Shown piece by piece: positions 24,884-38,200 of a stretch of DNA of 64,000 nt (its first letter is position 1; every line of letters starts with the position of its first letter). Position numbers and translations under genes: made by a program. The notes under the pieces were generated by a model, which did no database searches, was not told the origin of the DNA, and saw nothing but the letters and a program-made list of their open reading frames with translations. The DNA is from Blautia sp. (lineage in GTDB: Bacteria > Bacillota > Clostridia > Lachnospirales > Lachnospiraceae). The stretch is taken from the NCBI GenBank assembly GCA_017463155.1, contig JAFTPT010000031.1, positions 1 through 64,000 on the forward strand. The letters are read 5' to 3'.

Positions 24884-24913
24884 GGCTGGTCTCATGGAGA
24901 CCGGCTTCTTACA
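24884..24913 (+). terminator. Intrinsic terminator after the AlkZ-related gene
   Basis: GGCTGGTCTC - ATG - GAGACCGGCT stem (one G-U pair) followed by TCTTACAATTT. It starts two bases after the stop codon. Confidence 0.75.
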
Positions 24914-24916
24914 ATT

Positions 24917-25036
24917 TCAGGGGATAGGACAACTCGAAAAGTGGACGAATATGGCAAAACTTAAACAAGGGACAGCACCTCCTTTTGACGCAAAAAAATA
25001 ATGATCTGCAATACGCTCATCCCAAAGTATTCTCAT
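24917..25036 (-). pseudogene. Truncated toxin gene downstream of the RelB/DinJ antitoxin
   Basis: Four bases after the antitoxin stop there is an ATG opening a 39-codon frame that starts MRILWDERIADHYFF and then turns into unrelated sequence before a TGA. The first residues fit the beginning of a RelE/YafQ/YoeB-type toxin, and the 4-bp spacing is typical of such operons. The rest of the toxin is missing, so it should be inactive. Confidence 0.5.
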
Positions 25037-25040
25037 AGGC

Positions 25041-25301
25041 TCAATCCTCAATCAGTGCGTGTTCCGCAAGGGTAGCTCTTCCGGAATCAATCTCAGACAC
25101 CACTTTTTTTAGATAAGCACTGTTTATATCAGAATCAAACGGATCAGCAGATACCTCAAAAGGAATCCTCTTCTCATGCCGCATCTTTTTAGCAAAAATA
25201 GTAAACGCAGTGGACATGCTTATACCAAGATCACGGCATACATCTTCCATGCCTTTCTTATCGTCTTCATCCAAGTGGAAATTGACTAAAACCTCTGCCA
25301 T
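25041..25301 (-). CDS. RelB/DinJ family antitoxin
   Basis: An 86-residue antitoxin with the ribbon-helix-helix N-terminus of the RelB/DinJ family (VNFHLDEDDKKGMEDVCRDLGISMSTAFTIFAKKM) and a disordered, toxin-binding C-terminus starting at IPFEV. Such proteins bind their toxin and repress their own operon. AAGGAGGT lies 8 bp before the ATG. A 10-bp palindrome upstream (25348-25372) is a good candidate operator. The partner toxin is reduced to a short remnant, so this is an orphan antitoxin that may still neutralise related toxins or act only as a regulator. Confidence 0.88.
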   Translation of the reverse strand: MAEVLVNFHLDEDDKKGMEDVCRDLGISMSTAFTIFAKKMRHEKRIPFEVSADPFDSDINSAYLKKVVSEIDSGRATLAEHALIED

Positions 25302-25347
25302 TTCAAATACCTCCTTGTTTGGGTATAGGATAACACGCTTGAAAGCA

Positions 25348-25372
25348 TTTATAAAGCGCTCTGCTTTATAAA
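25348..25372. promoter_or_regulatory. Palindromic candidate operator of the antitoxin gene
   Basis: TTTATAAAGC - GCTCT - GCTTTATAAA, a perfect 10-bp inverted repeat 46 bp upstream of the antitoxin start. Position and symmetry fit autoregulation by the ribbon-helix-helix antitoxin. It could also be an intrinsic structure of the promoter. Confidence 0.5.
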
Positions 25373-25380
25373 ACCTAAAA

Positions 25381-25621
25381 AAAGTTTATGAACGAGAAAC
25401 ACGGCCATTTTGGCGGAGAACTGGAAAATCAACTAGTGGCGTGATGTGTTTTTGTTCGGAGAAAACCGAGTCGGATGCGACCGAATAAATTTGTACGAGC
25501 GGTAGTCAGAACGGAAACTGTTGCGGAGAATCCTTATATAAGAAGATATGCAGACTGTTCTTATTTACGGAGAGTATAACGGAGCTGATCAGATTAACGG
25601 GCACCAGAAGGGACAGGACTA
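25381..25621. other. Gene-free AT-rich stretch
   Basis: No open frame with a ribosome site, RNA gene or clear repeat is seen on either strand. The frame with ENPYIRRYADCSY near 25530-25570 has several stops and may be earlier parts of the ATPase remnant that follows. Confidence 0.4.
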
Positions 25622-25738
25622 AACTGTTACCGGTACAGGTTCATTTCCCGTTCCGGCTTTGACGACATGGAACCGGAGGAAGACCTGGAACTGATCAGCC
25701 TGGAACAGCTTTATGAATGGGCTCCGACACATACCTAA
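25622..25738 (+). pseudogene. C-terminal remnant of an AAA ATPase-like gene
   Basis: A startless frame encodes NCYRYRFISRSGFDDMEP, then EEDLELISLEQLYEWAPTHT and TAA. The pattern FISRSGF...LISLEQLYEW resembles the C-terminal end of the DUF234/archaeal-type ATPases found widely in Clostridia. Upstream sequence is degraded. Resemblance only; short length limits certainty. Confidence 0.4.
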
Positions 25739-25873
25739 AAGTACTATACTATTGAAAACGCCTCCAATCTACTGGGAATTGTGTGGCGAGTTGATATGAA
25801 TACTATCAAAGCATAAGAATGTACTAAAAAAAATACATATGTGATGCTGCATAATGCTGGCTTTGTTGGACAT

Positions 25874-25902
25874 TTGTTGGACACGGTGTGTTATTGTATA
25901 AA
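25874..25902 (+). promoter_or_regulatory. Candidate promoter for the riboswitch-adhesin transcript
   Basis: TTGTTG at 25874-25879, 17-bp spacer, TATAAA at 25897-25902. It would start RNA about 90 bases before the c-di-GMP aptamer. Confidence 0.5.
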
Positions 25903-25997
25903 CAGGAGTACAAAACGATGGACTAGCGTTTTTATATTAGTTAAGAATAGAAATAAGTAAGGGAATAGGATAACAACTTCGGAAACAATTGAACAAA

Positions 25998-26096
25998 TGT
26001 AAATTAAAAGGCAAAGCAGATGAAAGTCTGTGACGCAAAACTATAGGGTCTGAACTGTAATCGGTATTACGGAAGACAGCCAGCTGCATTTTACGA
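25998..26096 (+). ncRNA. c-di-GMP-I (GEMM-I) riboswitch aptamer
   Basis: The conserved GEMM-I core is readable: GGCAAA at about 26010, a short P2 stem CAGA-tGAAAg-TCTG with the GAAA tetraloop, then GACGCAAA, GGGTCT, a variable P3 hairpin (GTAAT/ATTAC), and GACAGCC before the closing strand. The outer P1 stem pairs GTAAAT with ATTTTAC. The aptamer is followed at 26108 by an intrinsic terminator and then by the giant adhesin gene, so c-di-GMP should set read-through. In Clostridioides difficile, class I and II c-di-GMP riboswitches control pili and surface adhesins in the same way. Whether this one turns on or off cannot be read with certainty. Confidence 0.88.
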
Positions 26097-26107
26097 TAAG
26101 ACTAAGT

Positions 26108-26146
26108 GGACGTCACGGAATAACTGTATTTGTGATGTCCTTTTTG
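26108..26146 (+). terminator. Riboswitch expression platform terminator
   Basis: GGACGTCAC at 26108-26116 pairs with GTGATGTCC at 26132-26140 (one G-U), followed by TTTTTGAG. It lies 12 bases after the aptamer and 138 bases before the adhesin start, so it is placed to control adhesin transcription. Confidence 0.85.
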
Positions 26147-26283
26147 AGTTATCTAAACAAAAATCCGAAGCAGATGGACGAAAACGCCTTCAGGACAAGG
26201 AAACGGACAGTAAAGTGAGAGGAGCATTCATGCATGTGTATCAGACTGCAGAAGAAGCATGCGTGAGGAGAAGGAGGAGCGCT

Positions 26284-29200
26284 ATGAGAAAGAAACGATT
26301 CATGGAGAGACTGATCAGCATGATGCTGAGTGCATCAATGGTGTTCGGCTCAATCACACCATTGTCAGCTTCGGCTGTCTATGTGGATGAACCGGCAGAA
26401 TATGTCGAGGCATCGGACCAGGTGTATGAGATGCCAGGCGAAGATGAAGCGGATGCATCTTCAGAAGCCATCCTGGACGACGGTAGTGAATATGAGGATG
26501 ATTTCGAAGAAGCTGTCTGGGAAGACTCCTCCGGGTATGAGACGGAAGAGAAAGCAGAAGGATCGAAAAACGAATTCGAAGAATTCGAAGATAACGAACA
26601 AAACGAAGAAAACGAAGTTCTTTCGGATTCCGAAGTACTTCCTGCGGACGAAGAAGATAATTCGGAAGCCACGAAGGATTTCTACGAATTTGAAGACCGG
26701 AATATCTATGTAACCGCCACGCTCAACCGTCCGGATGCAGTCCCGGATGACGCTGAGTTCAAGGTAACCCGCGTGACGCCGAATGTCCGCGGCTACAACT
26801 ACGATGCCTATATGGAGGCCCTGAACCAGGAAACTGCAGATCCTGCGGAAGAGCCGTACTATACGGATGAGAACACCCTTCTCTATGACATTGCGTTTAT
26901 GGTTGATGAGTTGGATGAGGAGGGAAACCCGACCGGCGCCAGAGTCGAATATCATCCGGACAACGATGATGTCGAGATCGCCTTCTCCTTTAAGAAGGCA
27001 CAGCTATCCGAACAGATGGGTGCGGATAGTTCGGATTCGGTGAATGTGTTCCATTTACCTCTTGAGGACGACGTGATCGAGAATTTCGATTCCACCAGAG
27101 ACGCGACTGACATATCGGCGGATGACATTGCTGTCGATTATGTTGATACCCGGATCGAAGATCTGGGAGCTGATACCGGATATGATGAGACGGCCGTATT
27201 CACCACCGACGGCCTGTCTGTGTTTGCGTTCACCGTTGACTTCCATTATGAAGGGACCGACTACAGCATCCCCGGTGAAAGCCAGATCCTGCTGAGCGAG
27301 CTGATCACGCAGCTGCGGATCATGAACGGCGGTGTGCTTCTGGATGTGGCGGATGTGGAGAGTGTCGAGTTCACTGATGAGCATCTGGTGACCGTCGAGG
27401 AGGTCAGCGGACTGATCAGCTACAACAACGAAGAAGGCGTCGATGTCGAAGATAAGGATTTCCTGCTGAGCAGCAAGGAAGCATTCACAAGTGAAGAGAA
27501 GCTGACGATCCGGCTTATGAACGGTGAGGAAATCGAAGTCGGCGTGACGGATGCACAGGGTGATGTCATTGTTATGGACAATGACGGATATTTCACATAC
27601 GGCGGTCTGGAGTACGGAGAACGGATCGATGATTTTGACGGCATCGTGTGCTACGGATATGACGCGAACGGAGAATATCCTGCCGATATCACGATCCCGG
27701 CCAGCTTCAGCATAAAGTATGCTGACGATGATTATGTGTGGGAAGATAAGCCTGTCATCAGGGTCGCGGAAGAAGCATTTGCAAATGATACGCATGTAGT
27801 CAATGTGACCTTTGAGGGAGATATTGAACTGCCGTCGAATTATTACGGCGTTTTTGATTCATGCAATAGTCTTAAAAAAGTTACTTTTAATGGTTCAAAA
27901 GTCAACCTGGGTTTGTGTACTTTCTGGAACTGTTCTTCCCTGGAGGAAGTGTGGGCCGGGAATGCGACGGAACTGACGATTGGGCAGGAGGCCTTATCGT
28001 ACTGCGGAAATCTGAAAAAGTTTACAGCCCACAGCGAAGCGGAAACGACGATACATCAGAATGCTTTCAATGGATCCGGCATCTCTGCGGAACAGATCAC
28101 CTATGTTGTTGTTCCTGAGACAGAAGAATATGACGATGGAGTCTACACGTACAAGCTCAACAAAGAGAATAATACGGCCAAGATCACAGGCCTTAGTGAC
28201 AGCTACAGCGGCGATTACAATCTGAATATTCCGAATACAGTGACTGCCGGTGAGGGCGATGCTGCAAAAATCTACACTGTAGACGCAATCGATGCCTATG
28301 CGTTCAGCTATGATGAAAAAGGCTGGGATATCCAGAATGTTACGTTGGATAGTCCTACGGGTATTTCCATCGGTTTGCAGGCCTTTATCAGATGTGCCAA
28401 TATGACCGGCGATCTGAAGGGCGTTACAGCCGTCGGTGAAAATGCGTTCTGGGGCACAAAGCTCAACAGCATCGAGCTCAACATCGCAAAGATCGAGGAT
28501 ATCGGGAACTGGGCTTTTGGAGACCAGGGAACCGAGGCCAGTGTGACCGTAAATGCCAAAGATCTGACCATTACGCACGGACACTTGAGCAAATTGCAGG
28601 GTGTTACGGATCTGACAATCAACGCGGACAGAATAGCCTTTAACTGGTGGGTACTCCAAGGCGATTATTATGGAGAATCAAACCTCCGCTCCATTACGAT
28701 CAACTGCGAATCTGATATAGACCTTCCTTTCCAGGTGTTTGGGGACCATAAGAATGCAGGCTTCAAGTCGATCGTCATTGATGCGCATGTTGGAGAAGTG
28801 TCCGACCAGGCTTTCGAATGCCTTGGAGATGGAAAAACTGCCGTGTACGTAGAGTTCAAGCAGGGAGTGGATAAGATCAATGAGAATGCTTTCAGCAACT
28901 TCAGCGGAGGCAAAGGCTCTGTGATCCGCATCCACAACAACATGGCCGATACGGACTTTACGGAGGGACAGTCCTTCCCGAAGGATCCGAACCTCAGCAT
29001 TGTTTTTGATGATGAAACGCTCAGCTACGAGCAGATTCATGACGATGCTCTGACCTACGAGGAGGAAAACGGAAGTCTCGTCGTTACAGGCCGCTACGTT
29101 GAGGACGACTATACGGCTCCGGCCACGACCTTTACGGTGCCGGAGACACTGACATGGAAGGATAAGACCTATCCTGTCATCGCTATCAAGGAAGGCGCCT

Positions 29201-32200
29201 TTAAAGGGCTGTCAGACCTGAATGTTACGGTTGAAGGCGACGTGGATGTCCGCGGGACTTACTCGAACGACAGCACCTGCAACGGCGCGTTCTCCAATAC
29301 CAGCAATATCACCTTGACCTTCAACGGTGAGAACACAACTCTCGGTTCTGCCGCATTTATGAAGGGAAATGGTGTTACAATCGTATCAAACGGCACCGGT
29401 ACCTTTGACATCGGCAGAAAGTCCTTCTTCGACTGCAAAGATTTGGATCTGACGGTTAAGGACGGCTCAATTCCAATCGGCACGACAAAAGGATCGGATG
29501 GCTGGACAGGAAACTCTTTCCAGTATGCAACGGGTGAACTGACTCTCCTTGGCACTGTCACGGGAGTTAACGACCTGTATGCGGTTCAGCTCACAAAACT
29601 GACCACACTAGCCAAAAATGCGGATAAGCTCAGCGGATTCGGCGGTGGTTGGGCAGATATTGATGTGGTTCTGGAAGCGGAACCTGATGATACTATCAGC
29701 TGGAATAATTGGAGTAGAGTCAAGTCCCTGACCGTAAACTATGATTCGAAGGTGAATACGGTATGGCCGTTAAGTAGTGCATTAGGTAACGATGGTTCTG
29801 TACCTGTGACCATCAATTATAATGGCGGCATCGGAACGATGCAGGGAGGCGCCTTCGATGATCTTTATGGAGCGGAAGGAACCACGATCAATATCAAGGG
29901 CAATTCTGCGACGGTGTCTTCGGGATCCTTCCCGGACGATGCCAACCTCACGGTTCACTTCATTGATGCGACCTGGTCGAATGTAACCGGTGCGGAGACC
30001 ATTGACAACGAATTGGATGAAACCACGGTTACGTATAAGGTATGGGATCTTCGCCAGTCCGGAGAGGAACAGAAACTTCTTTCCGACCTGGTTGACGAGA
30101 TGGACATCAAGCGGGAGGATGGTTCCAAGGTTGACGTGACCGAAGTGGAGTCTGTCAAGTTTGCCACTTCCCACTCTGTAACGGCCACCCGCGTTGCATG
30201 GGATATTCTTTATAATGAAAAGGGAGAAGAGGCCGTCAACGTAGGCAAGAAGAATTTCCTTTTGGCGAGCGGCTCCGAGTTTACCGACAAGGAAGTCCTG
30301 ACGATCACCATGACGGATGGCGAAGTCATCGAGGTCGGTGAAGAATCAACCGGTGATGTGGTATATGACATCGGCGATAACGAGACCTTAAAGCTGTCCC
30401 AGGTTTTGAAGGAGACAAAACAGGAAGGGTATCTCGATCAGTATGGAAGATATACCAACTATGGTGGTATGTACTATATCTGGTATGGGATATATGCGTG
30501 GGATGATGACACGGATGACTGGAAGATCGCCGATTCCGCAAAAGACCTGTATGATCCTGCCCAGTATAGAGATGTCGAATTGTTAAATCTGAACAAGATC
30601 GCCTATAAAGACAGCGGCTATTTAAAGATTTATGTGATCGGCGACAACGGCAGCGGCTATGTGACATTCAGTTCGGGTGATAAATGGATCTGGCTCTACC
30701 AGAGCGTGAAGCCCAAGAATCCGGAATCCGATGGCATTTTCATCTACAAGCTCGAGAAGGGCGAGGCTGTGATCACTGGTGTTGATCCCACTTATGCCGG
30801 GGATGGCGATGTGACTGTGCCTGCGACCGTCATGATGGAAGACTATGACAGCGAAGAAGCAGGAGCAAAAAAGGAATATCCGGTTACAAAGATCAAGAGC
30901 ATGGCGTTTAATGGTGATACCAAGCTTAAAAATGTCACCCTGGCCGACAGTGAGAAACCGCTCCTTATCGAGGATGCTGCTTTCTTCCAGATGGCAAACC
31001 TGGAATCTGTAAGCGGGGATCGACCGGTGACATGCCAGTCCTCCGTTAATAATGTGTTCGCCGGTAACCCTGAATTAAGGTCGCTGACATTGCACGTAGA
31101 TGGAACAAATGTTCCTATTGGCAATAATAACAGCAAACTTACGGATATTGAACTGTATATCGATGAGCTTACCATCAGCGCGGGAGTGTTCAGGAATGCT
31201 GACAGCCTCGAGAATCTTACGATTCATGGAAACAGCATCAATATCGGCGATAATGCGTTCACGCAGAATGATAAGCTGACAATACTGGCCATTGACAGCG
31301 CGAAGGCTTCGACCATAGGAGCCTATGCGTTCAAGGATGCTGCCGCTCTGAAGAGTGTTTCCTTCCCGGGCGGTGTTACAAAAATCGATGCAAACGCTTT
31401 TGAAAACGACAATGCGCTGACCACGGTCAACCTTGGTACGAACGGCGACAACAACGGGAAGGATCTTACCATTCAGAAGGATGCCTTTAAAGGCTGCACA
31501 GCGCTTGCACAGAACGTGACCTGCAGGCAGATCGTAGAGAGCAAAGACGGCATTGTGACTGTTCCCGGTAAGGTGGACGGCGTGCCGCTTGGTCTCTATC
31601 TTGTCAAGAAGGATATCGATGCGGTAGAAGCCATTAAGGCCTATGCAGACAGCTGGTACAAAGAACAGGGAAAGATCAATCCCATCGAAGTCATTCTGTA
31701 CATGGACCTCAGCCTGCAGACACCGGCCGGAGATACCGTTACCGATGTGGCTGCAGATATTCTTCTCAGTAATAACAATACCAATACGATTTCCATGGGA
31801 CCTGATGGTTCGGATATTGACCAGACATCCTTAGAGGTGTTCCACCTGACAGATGCTGAAACCAGAACGGTTGAGCACGTGGATTCCCAGTGTGCAGCGA
31901 TTAATGGTACGGCTGTCCAGAATCTGAGCTTCCATGTGGACAGCCTGAGCCCCTTTGCATTAACGACCCTGGGCAATAAATACCACGATGATCAGTTCTG
32001 GTACGAGGTATCCGACGCGAACCCGAGGACAGCCACGATCACGGGTGTCTATGATGGAGGAGAATACCCGGTTACAGAACTGGATTTCACAGGGTATACC
32101 CACGACGCCAACGCGTTCAAGGTGACGGGCATTGCGGCCAATGCACTGAATGCAGTAGCAGCAGATGGAAAGACCGAGGATGCCATCAATGCCAACAAAG

Positions 32201-35200
32201 CGGTCAAGAGCATCAACTTCACCAATGATGGTATCAAGAATACGCTGAAAAAGAACAATGGCGGCTATGACCTGCCCGAGAGCGTGTTTGAGGGCTGCAG
32301 TGGTCTCGAGAGCGCGACCTTCGGCAATGGAGAAGATGATCTGCTGAAGGAACAGCTTCGGTTCACGAGCAATGCTTTCAAAGCAGTTACGGGGCTGAAG
32401 ACGCTTGCTGTCCATACCGATCGGGCCTCTGTGCACAGCCTTGGCTTTAATGGTGCTACAGGCCTTGAGACCATCATATTTACCGGTAAGGGCACACATG
32501 CCATGTCGAATAGTGCTTTTGTGGATGCAAAGGCCCTCAAGTACCTGCGAATCGACAGCATGAAAGGCGTGTCGACAAACGCGTTCATGGCCAGTGCGGG
32601 CACAGCGTTCGTAACGAAAGGCGATGTCGTCAATGATATCGGCAGCAGGATCGGTTCGTTTGGCACATATATCTTTGCGGGCGATAACATCAATGAGTAC
32701 AACAATGTTCTTAAGTATAATGCCCCGGATACGCTTTATATCGAACAGCCCAATCCTGATAAGGCGGATCAGTTCTATAAGCAGTGGATCCAGTCTGCCG
32801 GCAAGGACCTGAAGGATGTTTACTTCAACTGCGACCGGGAAGACTTTGGCGACGTCGCCGATGCAATTGATGAGGCAGCTGCGGCAAAGGGCGTTACGGT
32901 TCATTATAATACCAACGAAGTGGACAGGCCCTTCTACCTGGATGGCGTAAAGGGTTCTGACGCAGATCCCGCAGATGGCTCCTATGACAAGCCGTATAAG
33001 ACCTTCGCCAAGTTGAAAAAGGCGTGGGATGCGGTCGATCCGGAGGCTGACGGCGTTCCGGAAAAGGACGAAGTCATCGAACTGATCGTCAACGAGGCGT
33101 ATAAGGCGTTGGGGATCGACAGCGAATGTGGAGAATTCAGGGATAACATCCACCGTGTACAGGAAGCTTATATCAAGAACACCGTGACTACGACGGGTGA
33201 GACCTGGGAGAGCACCGACGCGGAGAACCCGATCGTGCTGAACCGTGATCCCGGATTCAAGGGGGTCATGGTCCAGAACAACAGCGGTCTGAGCCTGAAG
33301 AACGTGGTACTGGATGGCGGAAGCGAAGCCGGCCTTACGGCAAATGCTCCGATCATCAATTCCAAGGCGAACTTGGAGATCCATGAAGGTGCGGTGATCC
33401 GTAACAATAAGCGCACTACCTTTGGTTATCCGGACGGAGCCGGCGGTATCTACGCCAGCGGTGGAGTGACCATGGATGGCGGCGAGATATCCGGAAATAC
33501 CGGTATGTATGGCGGCGGCATCCAGATCTGCGGCAGTGGTTCTGAATTTACCATGTCGGGCGGTGTGATCAAAAACAACACTGCCGATCATGTAAAGGCA
33601 TATGGTGGTGGTGTAAACGTCAGTTGCGGTGCGATCATGAATCTGTCCGGCGGTGAGATCCTGAACAATAAAGCGACCGGCAGCAATAATGCAGTAGGCG
33701 CGGCAGGAGGCGGTATTGCCATTGGTGCTGATGTCAGCGGCATGTGCCAGGGCGCAAGGCTTGTGATGAAAGGCGGGACGATCGACGGAAATGAGAGCGG
33801 GCAGAGCGGCGGCGGTATCTTTATTCAGACCAACTGCATGGCGACCATCACCGAAGGACGTATCACCAACAACACGGCGCATGGCGGTGCTTACGGCGGC
33901 GGCGGTATCTATGCCAACGGCGTTCGTGATGATACCGAGGATGGACGTCTGTATTTGATCAATGTACTGATTACGGACAACGATGCAAAAGAGACCGGAG
34001 GTGGTTATGCCGGATGCTGTACATCGACCACGTATATCTACATGGGGAATGGCGCTGCGATCTATGGAAACGACGCAGGAGATAATTCGGACATTCATAT
34101 TGGAACAGAGTATCATGTCACTTCATGGGGAATGCAGAGCGGGACGCCTTATGCGTATGTTTCGCAGTACATGTTCAACGGGACGGAATACAACTGGAAG
34201 GATTCCGAGACCGGAGAAGCGTATACCGTAGCACAGCTGGCAAGGATCTCGACGACAACATCGCTGACGGCCTATCCCGATGGAACGCCTCCAAAAGAAG
34301 AAGATGCCAAGGTCATTATCACCGGCAACCATTCCGACACAAAGGCCGGCGGCGTTGGTTCCAATGGCTTTGTGAGCATCGGTGACAAGCCCGAGCCGAT
34401 GGATGTGAAATGGACGCCTGAAGCTGACAAGGTTCTTTATAACCGCGATATGAAAGAAGGAGAGACCTTCACCTTCAAGGTCTATGAAGAGAAGACATCT
34501 CAAGGACTCAACTTCTGGTGGACCAGATACGAAGATGTTGAGGTCGGGGAAGGCTCCGTAACAGGAGGTGAAAAAGGAAAACCTGTTTCGATTAAATTCG
34601 ATGAGATCGATCTTGGTAACTGTACGGCTGATGATATCGGCAGCACCCGGACCTTCCTGATCGTCGAGGATACTCCGTCCGATACAAATGTGATCGTACC
34701 GAAAAAGTACTATGCGGTTACAGTGATCATTGGTACAAAACTGGATGAGAATAAGGAGAAGCTGATCCTGACGGCTGAAACACTGAAAACCGAAATCGGT
34801 AATATTACCGAGAATGGCTATTTTGAATACGATGATATTTTTTATGGAGAGGATGAGCCTTCTCCGAACGCAACTCCCTATAACAACTTCGGCCGTATCC
34901 GTGAGAAAGCTGAGGATGGAAAGGCGGTATTTAACAACTATTCCACCTCTACTTCCGTCGAGGCTGACAAGGCATGGCTGCGTGTAACCGGGTCCGAAAC
35001 TCCGCCGGAAGGCGCGAAGATCACCTTTACACTCTACGCAGACTATGGCGATGGAGCGGGCGAGAAAGCAGTCGTGGATAAAAATGGTGATCCGTGTACC
35101 GTAACCCTGGATGGAGCGGCAGATTTCCAGCCGGGACAGGATATTGACCGGCTGAATTATGAGAAAGAGCCCTGGACCGCTATATGGACGGAACTGCCTG

Positions 35201-38200
35201 CCTACGTCACGGATGAAAATGGAAACTTCATTCGGGAAAATGAGGATGACGAAGAGTACAAGAAGATCGTCTATTCCATCAAAGAAACGACAGAGTGGCC
35301 CGGCTATGCGCCGGATTATGGCACGGTTCTGACGGATCCCGAGGATCCCGAATCCGAAGAGGCAAAAACCTCCGCAGCTCCGGATGGAACGATCACCAAC
35401 GAACAGGTTCCTGTCAAAGTATCTGCAACGAAGAAATGGACAGATATCAACGGAGAAGAAGCAGCTGCGCCTGAAAAGGCTGAGATCGTGTTCGGCGTGT
35501 TTAGGAACAGCGAGACGGATCCGCTGGTTACCGTGACCGTGAACGGAACTCCGGATGCGGAGGAAGCGGAAGAGGATGAGAATTACAAGGGCTCCTATGA
35601 TTCTTACGAGTCCGCAGCCTGGACAGCAGTCTTTGAAAAGCTTCCGAAGTATGACGAAAAAGGCAAAGAGATTGTCTGGACTGTCCAGGAGCTGGAGATT
35701 CCAGAAGGATATTACATCAGCGGAACAGAGGAGATCACCACAGAGGATAGCGGCAAGCATTTCGACATCACAAACACACCGCAGCCTGTCCGGATCGTGG
35801 CCGCGAAGGAATGGAGCGAGAATGACGATCAGACCGGGCTCCGCGAAGATGTAATTCTGACGCTGTACGCGAAGGATGCGAATGGCAACGACGTCATGGT
35901 CACGAAGGATGAGGAACTCTTTAAGAATGTGACCATCACGAATCCGCAGACGATCAGGAAAGGAACCGTTCCGAAGGATGCATATGTTGTCTGGGAGAAT
36001 CTGCCGGCTTACAATGGCACAATCAGGATTGAGTATGTTGTCAAGGAAAAAACCATCAGGGGTTATACCACTCTGATAAAGAATGACATTTCCCGGTATG
36101 TTGACATCAACGATCCGAAGGCAGATTTTGATCCGGCCAATCCTAAAAAAGACAACCTCCTTCATTTCACCGTTACAAATACCCGGGAAGAGCTGACACA
36201 TCTGAAGGTTACAAAGGAATGGGTCGACGGTGAGAACAAGGACAATCTGCGTCCCACGTCCATCACAGTTAAGCTGCTGGTAGATGGAAAAGAACCGGTT
36301 GATGAAGATAAGGTTCTGACAAAGACCCTGACCCTGGATGAGAGCAACAATTGGACTGGAACGTTTACACATCTTCTGACGACTTCGGCAACTGGGGAAC
36401 CGATCGAGTATTCCGTAAAGGAGGTCGGAGAAGAGAATCACCTGTATAAGGATGGAGAGAATACCTACAAGGTCTCTGTATCCGATCCGGCTAATCACTC
36501 TACAACGGTAACCAACACGCTGGTCAAGGATATTCCGGTCAAAAAGATCTGGGATGACGCAAATGACCAGGATGGCTTCCGTCCGCGTGCCATTACCTTT
36601 ACACTGAAAGCGGATGGACATGAGGTCGAATCCGAGACGGTGACCGCTGCGGATGACTGGAAGACAGTCTTTACGAATCTTCCGGTCTACAAGAGCGACG
36701 GACAGAAGATCGGATACAGCGTCGAAGAATCCGTGGCGGAGACCGAGACGGATAATATGAAGGAATACACCCTCCAGACGCCGGTCAAATACACGGAGAA
36801 GGATGGCTTTGAACTGACAAATGTCCACAAGCCGAACACGGTCAATATTCCGGTCACAAAGCTTTGGGACGATAGGACCAACCAGGATGGCGTCCGTCCG
36901 GAGAGCATCAAGCTGATCCTCTACAGTCAGACTCCGTCTGAGAAGGCTGCGGGCAAGGAAGAGACCCGAAAGGAAGTGACCTTCATCCCGGATGATGATG
37001 ACACGCCTGATGAGTGGACGTATGAGTTCAAGGATCTTCCGGAGCGGAAGAACGGTGAGATCATCAGCTATCGTGTCGAGGAAGTGATCGAGGCTCCGTA
37101 TACGCAGACGGCTTCGAGCGGTGATGCTTCGACCGGGTATGTGTTTATGAACAAGTACACGCCCGAGAAGACTGAGATTCCGGTGACCAAGACCTGGGAT
37201 GATGCCTCCGACCAGGATGGCAGACGGCCGAAGAGCATCACGCTCAATCTGACCGGCACCATCGAAGGCGACAAGACCTGGAAGTACGAAGATACTCATG
37301 TGCTTACGGCTCCGTTCGGAGAAAAGGCTGATAAATGGATCTACACCTTTGAGGATCTCGACAAGTATCATGCAGGCAAGCTGATCAGCTACAAGGTCGA
37401 GGAGGTTCTGCCTGAAGCTGCCAATGAGTACTACGAGGCGAAAGTAACCGTAAATAAAGATGGCTCCTACAGCTTTGTCAACACTCATACGCCGGAGACG
37501 ACCGAGTTAAGCGGGGAGAAGAGTTGGAACGATAAGGACGACCAGGATGGCATCCGTCCGGAGAGCATCACGATCCATCTGCTTGCGGATGGAATAGAAA
37601 CAGATAAACAGCTTACAGTCAAGCCGGATGCGGATGGCAAATGGAAGTACGTGTTCACGAACCTTGATAAGTTCAAAGATGGCAAAGAGATCGGCTATGG
37701 TATCAGGGAGAATAAGGTAGATAAGTACGATACCACCTACCTTGGTAACAACATCATCAACACGCATAAACCCGAGGAGATGGAGGTTTCCATCACCAAG
37801 ACCTGGGCCGATGCAAATGACCAGGATGGCCTTCGTCCGAACGCCAGAGCCTACGCCGCCATGGTACAGCTGAAAGCAGATGGCAAAGAAGTTACCAATG
37901 CGAATGAAACCGTAACGGACAACGGCGACAACACCTACACGGTATCCTTCACAAATCTTCCGAAAAAGAGCGCCGGTAAGGACATTGTCTATACGGTTGT
38001 CGAGACGCCGGTCACCGGCTACGAGGCAGATAATCTTACGGTTTCGAATGGCGGTAAGATCACCAACACGCACGTACCGGGTACGGTTTCTGTCGAGATC
38101 ACCAAGACCTGGGATGATGCAGAGAACCAGGATGGTATCCGTCCTTCCGCAGAAGAATACAAGAAGTATGTCCATCTTTATGCGGATGGCGTGCTGCAGA

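Noticed and set aside
24884-25040. Complete RelE-type toxin gene
   Set aside because: Only about fifteen codons resemble a toxin start; the frame then changes to unrelated sequence and ends.
31960-37488. Very long open frames on the minus strand opposite the adhesin (718 and 1,121 codons)
   Set aside because: They are by-products of the codon bias and Cna_B repeats on the + strand; they lack ribosome sites and domain patterns, and the + strand is clearly coding.
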